Assembly: GCA_016234535.1 (NCBI GenBank)
Contig: JACRBH010000117.1
Location: 1-57,842, forward strand
Origin: Chloroflexota bacterium
Lineage (GTDB): Bacteria > Chloroflexota > Anaerolineae > Anaerolineales > Villigracilaceae
Reading direction: 5' to 3'
Length of the DNA: 57,842 nt
Part shown: positions 1 through 8,275 of the stretch, piece by piece
Layout: every line of letters starts with the position of its first letter
How positions within the stretch are numbered: position 1 is the first letter of the stretch
Made by a program: the position numbers and the translations under genes
Notes under the pieces: generated by a model
The model's input: only the letters and a program-made list of their open reading frames with translations
Told to the model about the DNA's origin: nothing
Databases searched by the model: none

Positions 1-53
1 AATTCGCTCATCTTTTCGTTCAACTCGTTGTACAATTGTTTGCTACTGCTCAT
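1..53 (-). CDS. 5' end of a truncated unknown gene
   Basis: Only the first 17 codons lie in the window; they read MSSSKQLYNELNEKMSE, a hydrophilic N-terminus with no recognisable family. The start is supported by an AAAGGAGG Shine-Dalgarno (minus strand, 67-60) six bases before the ATG at 53-51. A second ATG at 56-54 is only three bases from the SD and is less likely. Codons 1-5 form one arm of a 14-bp inverted repeat, described separately, so translation may be controlled by mRNA structure. Function cannot be assigned from 17 residues. Confidence 0.6.
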   Translation of the reverse strand, partial: MSSSKQLYNELNEKMSE

Positions 54-114
54 CATCGGCCTCCTTTGGTCGTCAAGCAACCAAATTATGCCTTACTTGG
101 TGAGCAGTAGCAAA
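39..114 (-). promoter_or_regulatory. Inverted repeat over a start codon (possible translational switch)
   Basis: TTTGCTACTGCTCA at 39-52 is perfectly complementary to TGAGCAGTAGCAAA at 101-114, 14 bp separated by 48 nt. In the minus-strand mRNA the downstream arm covers the second and third bases of the ATG plus the next four codons. Inside the loop a second small helix (80-85 with 65-70, TTTGGT/ACCAAA) pairs bases overlapping the A-rich part of the AAAGGAGG SD. As RNA this would hide both the start codon and part of the SD. The function is inferred; the pairing is read directly from the sequence. Confidence 0.5.
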
Positions 115-469
115 TTTATCGGTTCTGTAAGGGTATCAGGCGAAATTATGTGAATCCAAGGAGGGGGAGCTAAGATTGGTAGTCACCCCCAATTATTTCA
201 AGGGGGATTGCTTGACCATACTTTGAATAGCTTACATAAGAACTCTATCTAGATCTTTTTCACATTACATATATTGTGTATTTATTGGTTCCAGTTTGGT
301 TATATCTGTTTGAGAATCTGTGCAAGATCTGTATTGGGACTGACAAAGGTTTTTCGCTTATGGGCGCAACATCGTAGCCAGTGAGTAATAACCCAAGAAT
401 TAACCCTTGATACATGTTTGCATGGTTGGTGTATCCCTAACACCAAGACTAAATGTAAATAACTATTTG
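54..469. other. Intergenic stretch, no convincing gene
   Basis: Between the truncated gene and the small peptide gene I see no coding sequence with a plausible SD. It contains a CCCCC/GGGGG dyad (186-190 and 202-206) and AT-rich DNA that could hold the promoter of the truncated gene. No -35/-10 pair stands out. Confidence 0.4.
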
Positions 470-509
470 AAAAAAATAAAATGGGGCCTTGGGGATATTC
501 CAAGACCCC
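470..509 (-). terminator. Intrinsic terminator of the 29-aa peptide gene
   Basis: On the minus strand GGGGTCTTGG (509-500) pairs with CCAAGGCCCC (492-483), a 10-bp stem with one G-U pair and a 7-nt loop. It is followed by an ATTTTATTTTTTT tract. It starts 12 bases after the stop codon of the short peptide gene, which argues that this tiny gene is a real transcription unit. Confidence 0.85.
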
Positions 510-520
510 GGTTTGATTGG

Positions 521-610
521 CTATTCCCCTTTTATGGCATGAATAACATCAGCGACAACTTGCACAGTTGAGGCTACAATATGGGTAATCACACCCGGAT
601 CGAATGGCAT
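521..610 (-). CDS. 29-aa hydrophobic/amphipathic peptide
   Basis: The reading frame encodes 29 residues starting MPFDPGVITHIVASTVQV and ending with a charged KGE tail. The middle is a run of V/I/A with sparse H, Q and D, which fits an amphipathic or membrane-active helix. It has a clear SD (AAAGGAG, nine bases before the ATG) and a strong intrinsic terminator just after the stop. An ATG nine bases upstream abuts the SD and is unlikely to be used. It is far too short for most gene finders. It could be a secreted or toxic peptide, a signalling peptide, or a leader peptide. I do not recognise a family. The gene lies 0.8 kb downstream of the CHAT operon's last gene, on the same strand. Confidence 0.6.
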   Translation of the reverse strand: MPFDPGVITHIVASTVQVVADVIHAIKGE

Positions 611-1389
611 TTTCTTCATCTCCTTTCTGAAATATTGAGAACTTTTCCGCAATATTCGGTACCAATGGCTCTTCTACTCACGGTCGCGCTTCCTTTTTTT
701 TATCCCCATTCATTCAAAGTCGACCTGGAAAGATGCAGTGACACTTTCGATATGCGGAAATTGAACCACCACAGCGCTCGCAAAATATCGGCATATATGA
801 CCTCATCTAAACCTCCATTCTATATTTCTTCTTCAATTTAGTTAGATGCTTTGTTTTTCGAATCCTGACATACTGAGTAAAAATAAACGAGACAGTTTGA
901 ACTCTTCTTATTAAGACTTGGATAAATTATATAATCCTAAATGACCCACTTTAGAAAATCAGGGACTGGGGGTGGCGAAGCAAAATACCCTGCATCACGA
1001 ATATATGCCTATCTTCCCCCTTTTTCTGGTAATAGGAGATTTGTATCAAAATAAAAACAACTTCATCCGAACTGCCGTGTTTCTGTATTGTGGATTTCAA
1101 ATCTACTACTCAAATGTTGTACTTCTTCTGATTTAAAGGCCTCATCAAAAGAAGGCGACTTATTATACTGAACGCGGTCACAAACTGAGGTTTTGCCTTA
1201 TCCAATTTTTGCCACAGAGACCGCAGAGAGCTTTGAGGAAAACCTCTTAAAATCCCGTTTTTCTCTGCGCGCTCTGTGGCTGATAAAAAGCGCAATTTAT
1301 GCCCGTGCTTGGTATAGTAATGAGATTATTCATTACTAAGTTGAGATAAATTTTCAAGAATTATTTGGTTAATTATTCTGTAAGGGAGG
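611..1389. other. 779-bp stretch without a convincing gene
   Basis: Open frames here lack SDs and show AT-rich, low-complexity composition, so I call no gene. The main structure is the inverted CCACAGAG repeat at 1212-1279, listed separately. A TATAAT lies near 930-935 without a matched -35. The stretch separates the CHAT/UbiA operon from the small peptide gene. Confidence 0.45.
1212..1279. repeat. Palindromic intergenic repeat (CCACAGAG type)
   Basis: CCACAGAGaccgCAGAGA at 1212-1229 is mirrored by TCTCTGcgcgCTCTGTGG at 1262-1279, with two mismatched positions. The core resembles the direct elements near 27.6, 29.3 and 32.9 kb (ACCACnAAG...CACnAAGG). It is most simply a copy of a dispersed, non-coding intergenic repeat family. 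Confidence 0.5.
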
Positions 1390-2307
1390 TCAAAGAGAGG
1401 AAATCTTTGCTATCAAAGCGACCAGAAGCAAACCTATCATGGAAGAGGTTTGCCATTGTGAATAACGAAGTTTTGTTAGCATGGCAGTATTCAGTATTGT
1501 AAAATTTCGTGCAGTCCTACAATAATATATAAGAATTGGAAGGTGAATTGCCAATTCCATAAAACTTGTCAACCCGAATACTAGGAAATTCATGTTCAGA
1601 AGAGATGCAAGACCTATTAGAGTCCAGAATAATCCACAAACCACGCAAACAATACCAGTTATGCAATTCCCTCGAACTGATTTAAATGGAAGGGTGTGAA
1701 TGTTCCTCTTTTTATCATATTCCCAGTCTTTCAATTGATTTCCGATCTCCAAGCCATAATGCAGGAGAGCAACTCCTATGCCTAGGATCAGAAGTTCTGT
1801 ATTAAATCTCCCCCGTAGCACACCGGACACAAGATAAAATGGCAGGAAGAAAGAGGATATCCCTAGACTTATCCCATGTAAGAGTGGACCTCGTTCTTTC
1901 CATCTCAATGGTGGGACTGAATAACCAATCCCAAAGAACAAGCCGACTCCGAATAATGCAACTGGAATCCAGCTATTAATTTGCCATGCAACCAGAATTG
2001 AAAGTCCGAGAGAAGCGACAATCCCTGTAATCAGGTATTGTCTAAGTCTTTTTCGCCCGACCTTTCGCACAGCCTGTGAAATCTCACGTTTCTCGTTTTT
2101 ATAACTATCTTCCAATTCCATATCCCATATTGAGTTAGCTAGAAATCCACAACTATAGAAGAGACCGGCAAAAGTAAGAGTGAAAACAATGATGAAGTAT
2201 GCAGGACTCTTGATGGGATCGTACCAGAGTAGCAAAATTGCAATGCAACCTACCCACAATCCGAAAAAATATTCTGAACGTAGAATCCGCAAGAGATTTT
2301 TTATCAA
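1390..2307 (-). CDS. UbiA-family prenyltransferase
   Basis: This 305-aa polytopic membrane protein has the two acidic motifs of UbiA prenyltransferases. The first is an N-x3-D-x3-ED motif (NSIWDMELED, about residues 58-67); the second is NQLKDWEYD near residues 190-200. These bind Mg-diphosphate, and the family moves a prenyl chain onto a quinone, heme, tetrapyrrole, lipid or carotenoid acceptor. About eight membrane segments are visible. The start is a TTG seven bases after the preceding stop, without a clear SD, so translational coupling is likely. It is the last gene of the operon CHAT-STAND, 4-TM protein, UbiA. The acceptor substrate cannot be read from sequence. Lycopene elongases are also UbiA proteins and sit next to small TM partners, so a carotenoid role is an alternative. 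Confidence 0.85.
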   Translation of the reverse strand: MIKNLLRILRSEYFFGLWVGCIAILLLWYDPIKSPAYFIIVFTLTFAGLFYSCGFLANSIWDMELEDSYKNEKREISQAVRKVGRKRLRQYLITGIVASLGLSILVAWQINSWIPVALFGVGLFFGIGYSVPPLRWKERGPLLHGISLGISSFFLPFYLVSGVLRGRFNTELLILGIGVALLHYGLEIGNQLKDWEYDKKRNIHTLPFKSVRGNCITGIVCVVCGLFWTLIGLASLLNMNFLVFGLTSFMELAIHLPILIYYCRTARNFTILNTAMLTKLRYSQWQTSSMIGLLLVALIAKISSL

Positions 2308-2313
2308 TCTTTT

Positions 2314-2793
2314 TCACCAAGTAAAAAGATGAGATAGCTGCCAGAAACACCCCACTAGCAGGACTTGAATTAATCCGCCGGCTTTTTTCTTATAGATCAG
2401 GGGAGACATGGAAAAAGCACAGGCATACGAAAGAGGAACCCAGAACGGCACTTCCAGCAGAGTCATTGCGGTTTTGCTGAAATTCCATAAATGCAACCAC
2501 GCACCCGCCGCCTCTCCGAAAAAGGCGCATAGGAACATTACCAGAAAGACAATTCCCATTCGTGAATACAAGTGTGTTGGTAACAAATTCTCCAATTTTT
2601 GATTAGCATAAGCCAGCAAAGCTCCGACCACGCACCAGATGGGGACCAAGTAGAAAGGAGTGTGCCAAACAAGGAAAGTGCCGGGAGCATATTGCCCCCA
2701 CCTAGTAAAAGGCACAAGTACACCCTCTATAATCACAAATCCCACTCCATAATAAAAACCAAACCGTGTAAGGAGGAGAATGTCATCTTTCAA
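2314..2793 (-). CDS. Small four-TM membrane protein
   Basis: The 159 residues contain four strongly hydrophobic segments and aromatic-rich loops, with no signal peptide or catalytic motif that I recognise. The start is TTG directly after the TAA of the CHAT gene (TAATTG). A GGAGGAG SD embedded in the last codons of the CHAT gene supports it, so the two are translationally coupled. An acidic residue sits in TM1 (VIIEG) and another in the third segment (FFGEAAG), which may be functional. Position between the CHAT-STAND protein and UbiA suggests a partner of one of them. Small 3-4-TM proteins of carotenoid cyclase type are an unproven alternative. Confidence 0.75.
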   Translation of the reverse strand: MKDDILLLTRFGFYYGVGFVIIEGVLVPFTRWGQYAPGTFLVWHTPFYLVPIWCVVGALLAYANQKLENLLPTHLYSRMGIVFLVMFLCAFFGEAAGAWLHLWNFSKTAMTLLEVPFWVPLSYACAFSMSPLIYKKKAGGLIQVLLVGCFWQLSHLFTW

Positions 2794-5700
2794 TTAAAGC
2801 TCCTCCTTCCGAATATCCAGACTTTGAAATACCAGTCGAGTTATAGAAAAATTGATCTCTGGGGAAGCCAATAAACCAATCAATGTGTTTGCCACACCAA
2901 ATACCAGTTCAGAAGCTGTATTCACTTTTTGGATGTTTTCAATAATATGAGGCACCAACAATTTGCGCACGTTATGATACTCAATAAAGAGCGTTGTCAC
3001 TAGATCGTGCCCACCAAAGACATCAATGGAGCGGTAAAGATATTCCACTTCTGCAGGTCCCAGACTTTTTCCAAGGACATCATTTTGCAATCGGTCAATG
3101 TATGCGGAAAATTCCTTCCCACTTCTGTGGTTTTCCCCGAGCAGGACCTGTGCGTACAGATTGAGGTAACCGAACAGTTTTTCGACTTGGTCTCCTATGA
3201 CCTGATCCAAACTCTTGATCACATCCACCAAGGCAGAACGCACTGCAGGCTGCGATTCCACCAGGAATCGACGGTTCTTGATGAAATCCTCCAACGTTCC
3301 TATAACAACGAGAGGGGCAAAATAGGACATTGGCACCAACTCGTGCAACACTCGGCTAATTAGGAGATAGCGTTCTTTCCACCGAGTTTCCTGAAAACGA
3401 TCAATCAGATAAAGTGCAAAATTCTGATGTGGAGGCAGCACCAGTCTTGGGTCAGCTGCATGCTGTGCCGCAACACCAAGCGCGAGAAGTGGATTGAAGG
3501 GGTCCTCATGCCCAAACAGTTCCATACGCAGGAAGTAACGAATTAAATCTGGTGGTTCTGGACTGTTGGTTTCAAAAGTAAAGAAATTGGCAACCACCTT
3601 ACGCAGGAAGTCAATCTGCTGATTAAGCTGAGCTCGATTCACCTGAGCAGTCCGCCGGATCATATAGGAAAAGATGGAGAAAACCTCGCGACTAATTTTC
3701 ACTCGCTGCGGGATACGCTGTCTCTGATACTCAATAAACTGTCCATCATATTCTTCTGTGAATAGGGACCACAACATGTCTTCAACCTGTGAAAAGTCGG
3801 CAGTACCTTGTACAATGGTGCTTAACATCCCAAGATAATTTTGGAATGCGTCCGGCTCGAGGAAAAGCTGATACAGGCGGTCCTGGGCCTGGGGAATGGT
3901 TGACATTGGTGTCTGGATATCCAATAACCGAAGAAGGTCTGCTAAGTCTGCCCCCTTGCCCTTTTCGTCAAGAACCAAAGAAAGTTTGTCCAGTCCTTGC
4001 TCAGAATAGGAAAACAGCCGCTTTACCTCAGGCCAAATACCCACAAGACCGACATAAAAACTGATATTCCCAATGACCTCATCCTTGAATGCCTGTGACG
4101 TGGAAGGGTTCCGGAAGAGAAATGTTAGCGGGGCTAGCAGACTACCACCTAGTAAGGTATCCACTATTTTCATACTCTGATGAAATTTCTCCTCTGCCGA
4201 ACCGCGTTGCTCACTGAACCAAAGAAAAATACCTTTGATAATAATTTCCAACCCCAATTCGATTCGCCGAAGAGTATCTCCAATAGTGCCAAGAAGTTTT
4301 AGGTATCGAGATTGAAAAAGAAGGGTTCCTGTTGAGGTCGGTGTCCCCAATGCCGCCAGCAGGATTTTCAATATCATACGTATCCGTCCGTCAGGGTCGC
4401 GAAAGAGAGGCAGGGCTCGATTCCGAATTCGTGACAATGCGTTTTGGATATGCGGATCAACAAAGAATTCAAGGACGATCCCGAACGCTTCCGACGGGCG
4501 TTGAGTAAACAAATCGACTCCCAGTATCGCAGCGACTATGTCAATAATAAGTTCAATGCCATTCTCCTCTCTGCCCAGTCCCCCCACTAAATTGATCAGA
4601 TTGCGGCGCATTTTTCGGTCTCTGGCTTGACGAGAGCCTGTTAGATAATCTTGTAAAACCTGGATTAAGACTCCTATCAAATCCTGTTTGTCAGCCCGAC
4701 TCGCCTTTGGACTTCCCAATACTGCGCAGGCCCATTCTGCAACAGTTTCCGCGCTACGAGTCCGCAAATATAACAGGGACAAGACTTCAGCAAACCGAAT
4801 AGGTCGCTCTTCCCCAAAAATTATCATTGAATCCCGCACTAATTGACGATAGGAGGGGGGAGGGGACTGGTTTTGATGCGGTTCCAGAAACGAAATTAGT
4901 AGCTGTACTGTCTTTTCAGAATTGGTGAAGTGAGACACCTCTTCCGCCAAGGCTGAACTCACCCCATGGCGGTGATATTCTGAGTAGCAGTATTTTTCTA
5001 TGATTCGATGCCATTCGCCCTCTGATTCACCCACGGTTCCAAAGTGTTGAATCAGGTAATTCCGAAAACGATAGTCAAAGAAGAGATCGAAGGCAAACCT
5101 GAGTTGGGAGCCGCGCGTTTCCAACACATTTTCATCACATAGTTCACGGATAGCAACATCTACCTCTTCCGGCAGATAATTCCGGATGCGTTCACACAAT
5201 TCCTTGTGTCGCATCTCCTGAGGCAGTGGGGATTTGCTCCCATCTATCCTCTCTTCATCTATCATGCCTAGGACCATTGCATCCAAAACGGTCTCCCGTA
5301 GCTCGGATTTCTTGACACCACTCCACGAACCTCCTTTACGCATTAATACAATATCTTCGTAATACTTCATGACTTCATAATAACTACTGGGAATCCCCTT
5401 TTCGCCACCGGCGCGGGAAATGGCTCGTACAATCTGGAGAAAGAAAGGTGTACGAAATAGACCTCTGAGTTCATCAGTGAGGTTTGCCCAGGGCGGCTGC
5501 AAACCAGCGCGCTCGTATGCCTCGCGAGCTTCATTGGACAGATCAAAATCCAGGAGATTCTCCTCAATCTGTCCTGTTTCTAAATTGAGGTTTGGAAAAT
5601 AACTACGATGTTCGATCTCCCGCCCTGCCCACAAGCTTCGCCAGGAAAAGGTCCTTGAACTAACGATCATGGATAAATAAAAGCCCTTCGAGTCAAATGA

Positions 5701-8130
5701 GCGAAAAGCATCCAAAAGATCTTTTAACCCTTCCACCAGCTGGTGAGCACCCCCCTCAAACTCATTTACTGCATCTATGAGTAAGAGAATCTCTACGCTC
5801 CGACCACCAGATTCTCTCTGGAGGATATCCAAGGCAGATTGGATTGCAACTGGATCGTGAGGGTTGACCGAGGGGTGTTGTCCTGTGAAAATTTGAATCA
5901 AAATCCCTTCCATATAACGACGCAATCCATTCGGGTCATGCGCAAGTTCAACCAAGCCCGAAGCCGTAGTGAAAACCGTGATACGCAGGTGACCTGCTGG
6001 CAACTGTTTAGCGTATTTTTTATATAAGCGACACAACAAATTGGTCTTGCCACGTCCTGTTTCTCCCAACACACAAAATCCACGGGAGGTCATCTGGTCG
6101 CGTCGGATGAATTCATCAACTTTTGCTTCAATGATTTTTCGTGGGATATAAAGATCAGTTCGATCGGGATCCCACTTATCGTTTGGGATCACCCCAAGTT
6201 GATCAGCAGATAATTTGTCCGCCCACTTATATAGTCGTCCCATCAGCACGCCAGCAGTCATGCGCGCCAGATCAGCCTGGTTATAGATTATCGGGCGCAG
6301 GGAACCACTGTGGAGGGACCACAAACGTGCCCACAGTTCCGGTTCACCATCTACTATAAATCGGATGACCCCGCGTGAGCGTTGTGTCAATTCAAGCATC
6401 TGGGACAAAGGTTTAATTGGAGATAGTTGTCGACTGAGACCTGACATAAAAATCAGAAAGGTGGATTCACTAGTTACCATCTGTTCAATGAATGGAAGCA
6501 CCTCTTCCAATGATTTTTCCTGTCCGAGGATCTTGCGGCTGATCCATTCAGTTAATTTGAACTCTGCAGGTAAGGTATCTAAATCGACCCATCCAATAAT
6601 GTGTTGTCCCAATTCAGAAAGATTGTATGCGGTACTCGCTAATGAGTTTTTGGAAGCAGCAGAAGTAACGTAGATCTTTCCCCTGTCAGAGCGTATGAAT
6701 TCTTCCAACAATTCTATTGTCTTTGTTTTTTCATTAAGTTCTATCTTGGAAAGCGTATGGGGATCGTCGATAGAACTCTGAAGATGGTGATAAGCTGAAA
6801 CGGCAAGTTTATGCCAGGTAATCTCCGGTGGGAAATGGCGAGGCCGGAGATCTCCATCTCCATATATGACATAGGAAGACCAGGAATACATAAAACCAAC
6901 CTCACGGGTCGTGAAGTCGGTTTTGCCGTCCTCCGGCTTAAACTCTTTTCTAGTCATACGACGTTTGGCTTGTAAAAGAGCCTCTTGAAGGGGAACTCCC
7001 TGCAATAGCTCATGGTAAAGATAGAGGGTCAGATAACAAGCCTGCTGGTCTGCAACAGGCGAGAGTGTTCCAATTACACTACGCGTTCCTGCATTAAGAA
7101 ATGAAATCGGAAAGCCGACCTGCCGATCCCTCTGTGGGACAACGACCCCAGTCTGGCAACCATTTAAAATGACAAGTTGAGGATAATATCCCTCAAAGAG
7201 AGGTTGAATATCAGATAAACCTAATTTCTCATCTCCGGCCAGTGAGAGATAGCTTTGTTGAGGGTCATCCTTGACAAAAATTCCATGGCCGGCAAAATGG
7301 ACAATATCGAATGGTCCGGCTTTTTCCAGAGACCGGCGAATAGCCTGTTTGTTAGCGTTCTCCTTATCCAATATATGCGCCCGCACCACACGGTCATTCT
7401 TTTCTAAAAAGGTGCGAATGTCTGCCAGCTCTCTCCCGGAGTAATTTAAGCCACCCGGGTTCTCAATAAAAAGAATGCTAAGTGAACGAGGTTCAATAGT
7501 TTCAATTGATGCAAGTTCCGGAAGTTGGTAGTCTAGAGGCAGACGCTCGATACCGAATCCAAGCCCGATATGCACAACTGGCTTGATAATAAGCGCATTA
7601 TATGGGTAAGTATCCTGACAAGAAGGACGCCAGGCTTCCAATATCGGTTTCGAATATTGTCCACAGGAACAATCATTTAATCTGCCTGGATAGATGACTC
7701 TTTTGCATTTGATGCAGGTTGCTGGTTGGGTGTGCCTTCCACAATGAGGACATAAGAATTCGACTAATTCTAGCATTTCCCAAGGTAACGCTAACTGGTC
7801 GGTATGGATGACCAATCGTTCGGATTTGCCCGCCATTTTTTTTATTTCGTCTTGAATAGAGTTAGGAAGAATTTCTGCCGCAATTTTTGAGAATGTGTAG
7901 GTATCCCCCAAATCAGCACGATTCGGAAACTCAATCTCCAACCGTCCTTGTCGGGTTGCCCCAGAACCCTGCATGGTGAGATCGATATTTCGACTGATTA
8001 TTTCAATAAGTCCGGGGTCAAGAATCAATTCGCCTGGAACTTCAATATTACGGTGCTTGAGAAGAAATGTTAACCTGTCCTGTACGCGCCGAATTTCGAG
8101 CACTGTTACATTATTGGGAGGATCTGCCAT
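2794..8130 (-). CDS. Giant CHAT protease-STAND ATPase with zinc ribbon
   Basis: A 1778-aa multidomain protein. Residues 1-105 are an N-terminal domain of unknown type. LPWEMLEL (about 112-119) is the motif that opens many CHAT domains. It is followed by a zinc ribbon (C127, C130, C139, C142, then C154, C156), then the caspase-like core with HFAGHG (H282) and NGCQTG (C325), the expected His/Cys dyad. Residues about 440-620 resemble a P-loop ATPase that has lost its Walker A. A second, intact ATPase follows: GETGRGKT (K695), LLLIDAVNE (D786) and a sensor-like IVSSRT. The last ~800 residues are helical, repeat-like and probably sense a ligand. STAND ATPases with CHAT effectors are known biological-conflict proteins: ligand binding drives ATP-dependent oligomerisation and activates the protease. 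I chose ATG 8130 because the best promoter predicts a transcript start near 8150, downstream of the upstream TTG at 8157. Confidence 0.88.
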   Translation of the reverse strand: MADPPNNVTVLEIRRVQDRLTFLLKHRNIEVPGELILDPGLIEIISRNIDLTMQGSGATRQGRLEIEFPNRADLGDTYTFSKIAAEILPNSIQDEIKKMAGKSERLVIHTDQLALPWEMLELVEFLCPHCGRHTQPATCIKCKRVIYPGRLNDCSCGQYSKPILEAWRPSCQDTYPYNALIIKPVVHIGLGFGIERLPLDYQLPELASIETIEPRSLSILFIENPGGLNYSGRELADIRTFLEKNDRVVRAHILDKENANKQAIRRSLEKAGPFDIVHFAGHGIFVKDDPQQSYLSLAGDEKLGLSDIQPLFEGYYPQLVILNGCQTGVVVPQRDRQVGFPISFLNAGTRSVIGTLSPVADQQACYLTLYLYHELLQGVPLQEALLQAKRRMTRKEFKPEDGKTDFTTREVGFMYSWSSYVIYGDGDLRPRHFPPEITWHKLAVSAYHHLQSSIDDPHTLSKIELNEKTKTIELLEEFIRSDRGKIYVTSAASKNSLASTAYNLSELGQHIIGWVDLDTLPAEFKLTEWISRKILGQEKSLEEVLPFIEQMVTSESTFLIFMSGLSRQLSPIKPLSQMLELTQRSRGVIRFIVDGEPELWARLWSLHSGSLRPIIYNQADLARMTAGVLMGRLYKWADKLSADQLGVIPNDKWDPDRTDLYIPRKIIEAKVDEFIRRDQMTSRGFCVLGETGRGKTNLLCRLYKKYAKQLPAGHLRITVFTTASGLVELAHDPNGLRRYMEGILIQIFTGQHPSVNPHDPVAIQSALDILQRESGGRSVEILLLIDAVNEFEGGAHQLVEGLKDLLDAFRSFDSKGFYLSMIVSSRTFSWRSLWAGREIEHRSYFPNLNLETGQIEENLLDFDLSNEAREAYERAGLQPPWANLTDELRGLFRTPFFLQIVRAISRAGGEKGIPSSYYEVMKYYEDIVLMRKGGSWSGVKKSELRETVLDAMVLGMIDEERIDGSKSPLPQEMRHKELCERIRNYLPEEVDVAIRELCDENVLETRGSQLRFAFDLFFDYRFRNYLIQHFGTVGESEGEWHRIIEKYCYSEYHRHGVSSALAEEVSHFTNSEKTVQLLISFLEPHQNQSPPPSYRQLVRDSMIIFGEERPIRFAEVLSLLYLRTRSAETVAEWACAVLGSPKASRADKQDLIGVLIQVLQDYLTGSRQARDRKMRRNLINLVGGLGREENGIELIIDIVAAILGVDLFTQRPSEAFGIVLEFFVDPHIQNALSRIRNRALPLFRDPDGRIRMILKILLAALGTPTSTGTLLFQSRYLKLLGTIGDTLRRIELGLEIIIKGIFLWFSEQRGSAEEKFHQSMKIVDTLLGGSLLAPLTFLFRNPSTSQAFKDEVIGNISFYVGLVGIWPEVKRLFSYSEQGLDKLSLVLDEKGKGADLADLLRLLDIQTPMSTIPQAQDRLYQLFLEPDAFQNYLGMLSTIVQGTADFSQVEDMLWSLFTEEYDGQFIEYQRQRIPQRVKISREVFSIFSYMIRRTAQVNRAQLNQQIDFLRKVVANFFTFETNSPEPPDLIRYFLRMELFGHEDPFNPLLALGVAAQHAADPRLVLPPHQNFALYLIDRFQETRWKERYLLISRVLHELVPMSYFAPLVVIGTLEDFIKNRRFLVESQPAVRSALVDVIKSLDQVIGDQVEKLFGYLNLYAQVLLGENHRSGKEFSAYIDRLQNDVLGKSLGPAEVEYLYRSIDVFGGHDLVTTLFIEYHNVRKLLVPHIIENIQKVNTASELVFGVANTLIGLLASPEINFSITRLVFQSLDIRKEEL

Positions 8131-8156
8131 GGCCACCAGCTTCCCTAAAATTTGCA

Positions 8157-8186
8157 ACTATAATGGTTAAGATAATGATTTGGAAA
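8157..8186 (-). promoter_or_regulatory. Candidate promoter of the CHAT operon
   Basis: On the minus strand TTTCCA (8186-8181) and TATAGT (8162-8157) are separated by 18 bp. A transcript would start near 8150, about 20 nt before ATG 8130, so the TTG at 8157 would lie outside the mRNA. Match to consensus is moderate. Confidence 0.4.
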
Positions 8187-8260
8187 ACCTTCCGCAGGAA
8201 ATAGCCGTAAAACAAGGCTTTTTGGCTCGTTTAAATTCCAAATATTTATCTTAATGTCTA

Positions 8261-8266
8261 TATAAT
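8261..8266 (+). promoter_or_regulatory. TATAAT box, leaderless-type promoter of HAD gene
   Basis: A perfect TATAAT ends nine bases before the ATG of the HAD gene, placing the transcription start at or within a few bases of the start codon. There is no Shine-Dalgarno. A -35 element is not evident. This arrangement implies a leaderless mRNA and recurs at 17911, 54484 and 56180. Confidence 0.55.
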
Positions 8267-8275
8267 ATCAGAAAA

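Noticed and set aside
300..841. Longer open frames around 300-503 (-) and 581-841 (+)
   Set aside because: They overlap the well-supported 29-aa gene and its terminator and have no SD or protein-like composition.
1110..1295. 61-aa minus-strand frame
   Set aside because: It runs through the palindromic repeat and has no SD.
8131..8157. TTG start of the CHAT-STAND gene at 8157
   Set aside because: The best promoter predicts transcription from about 8150, downstream of this TTG; ATG 8130 fits better.
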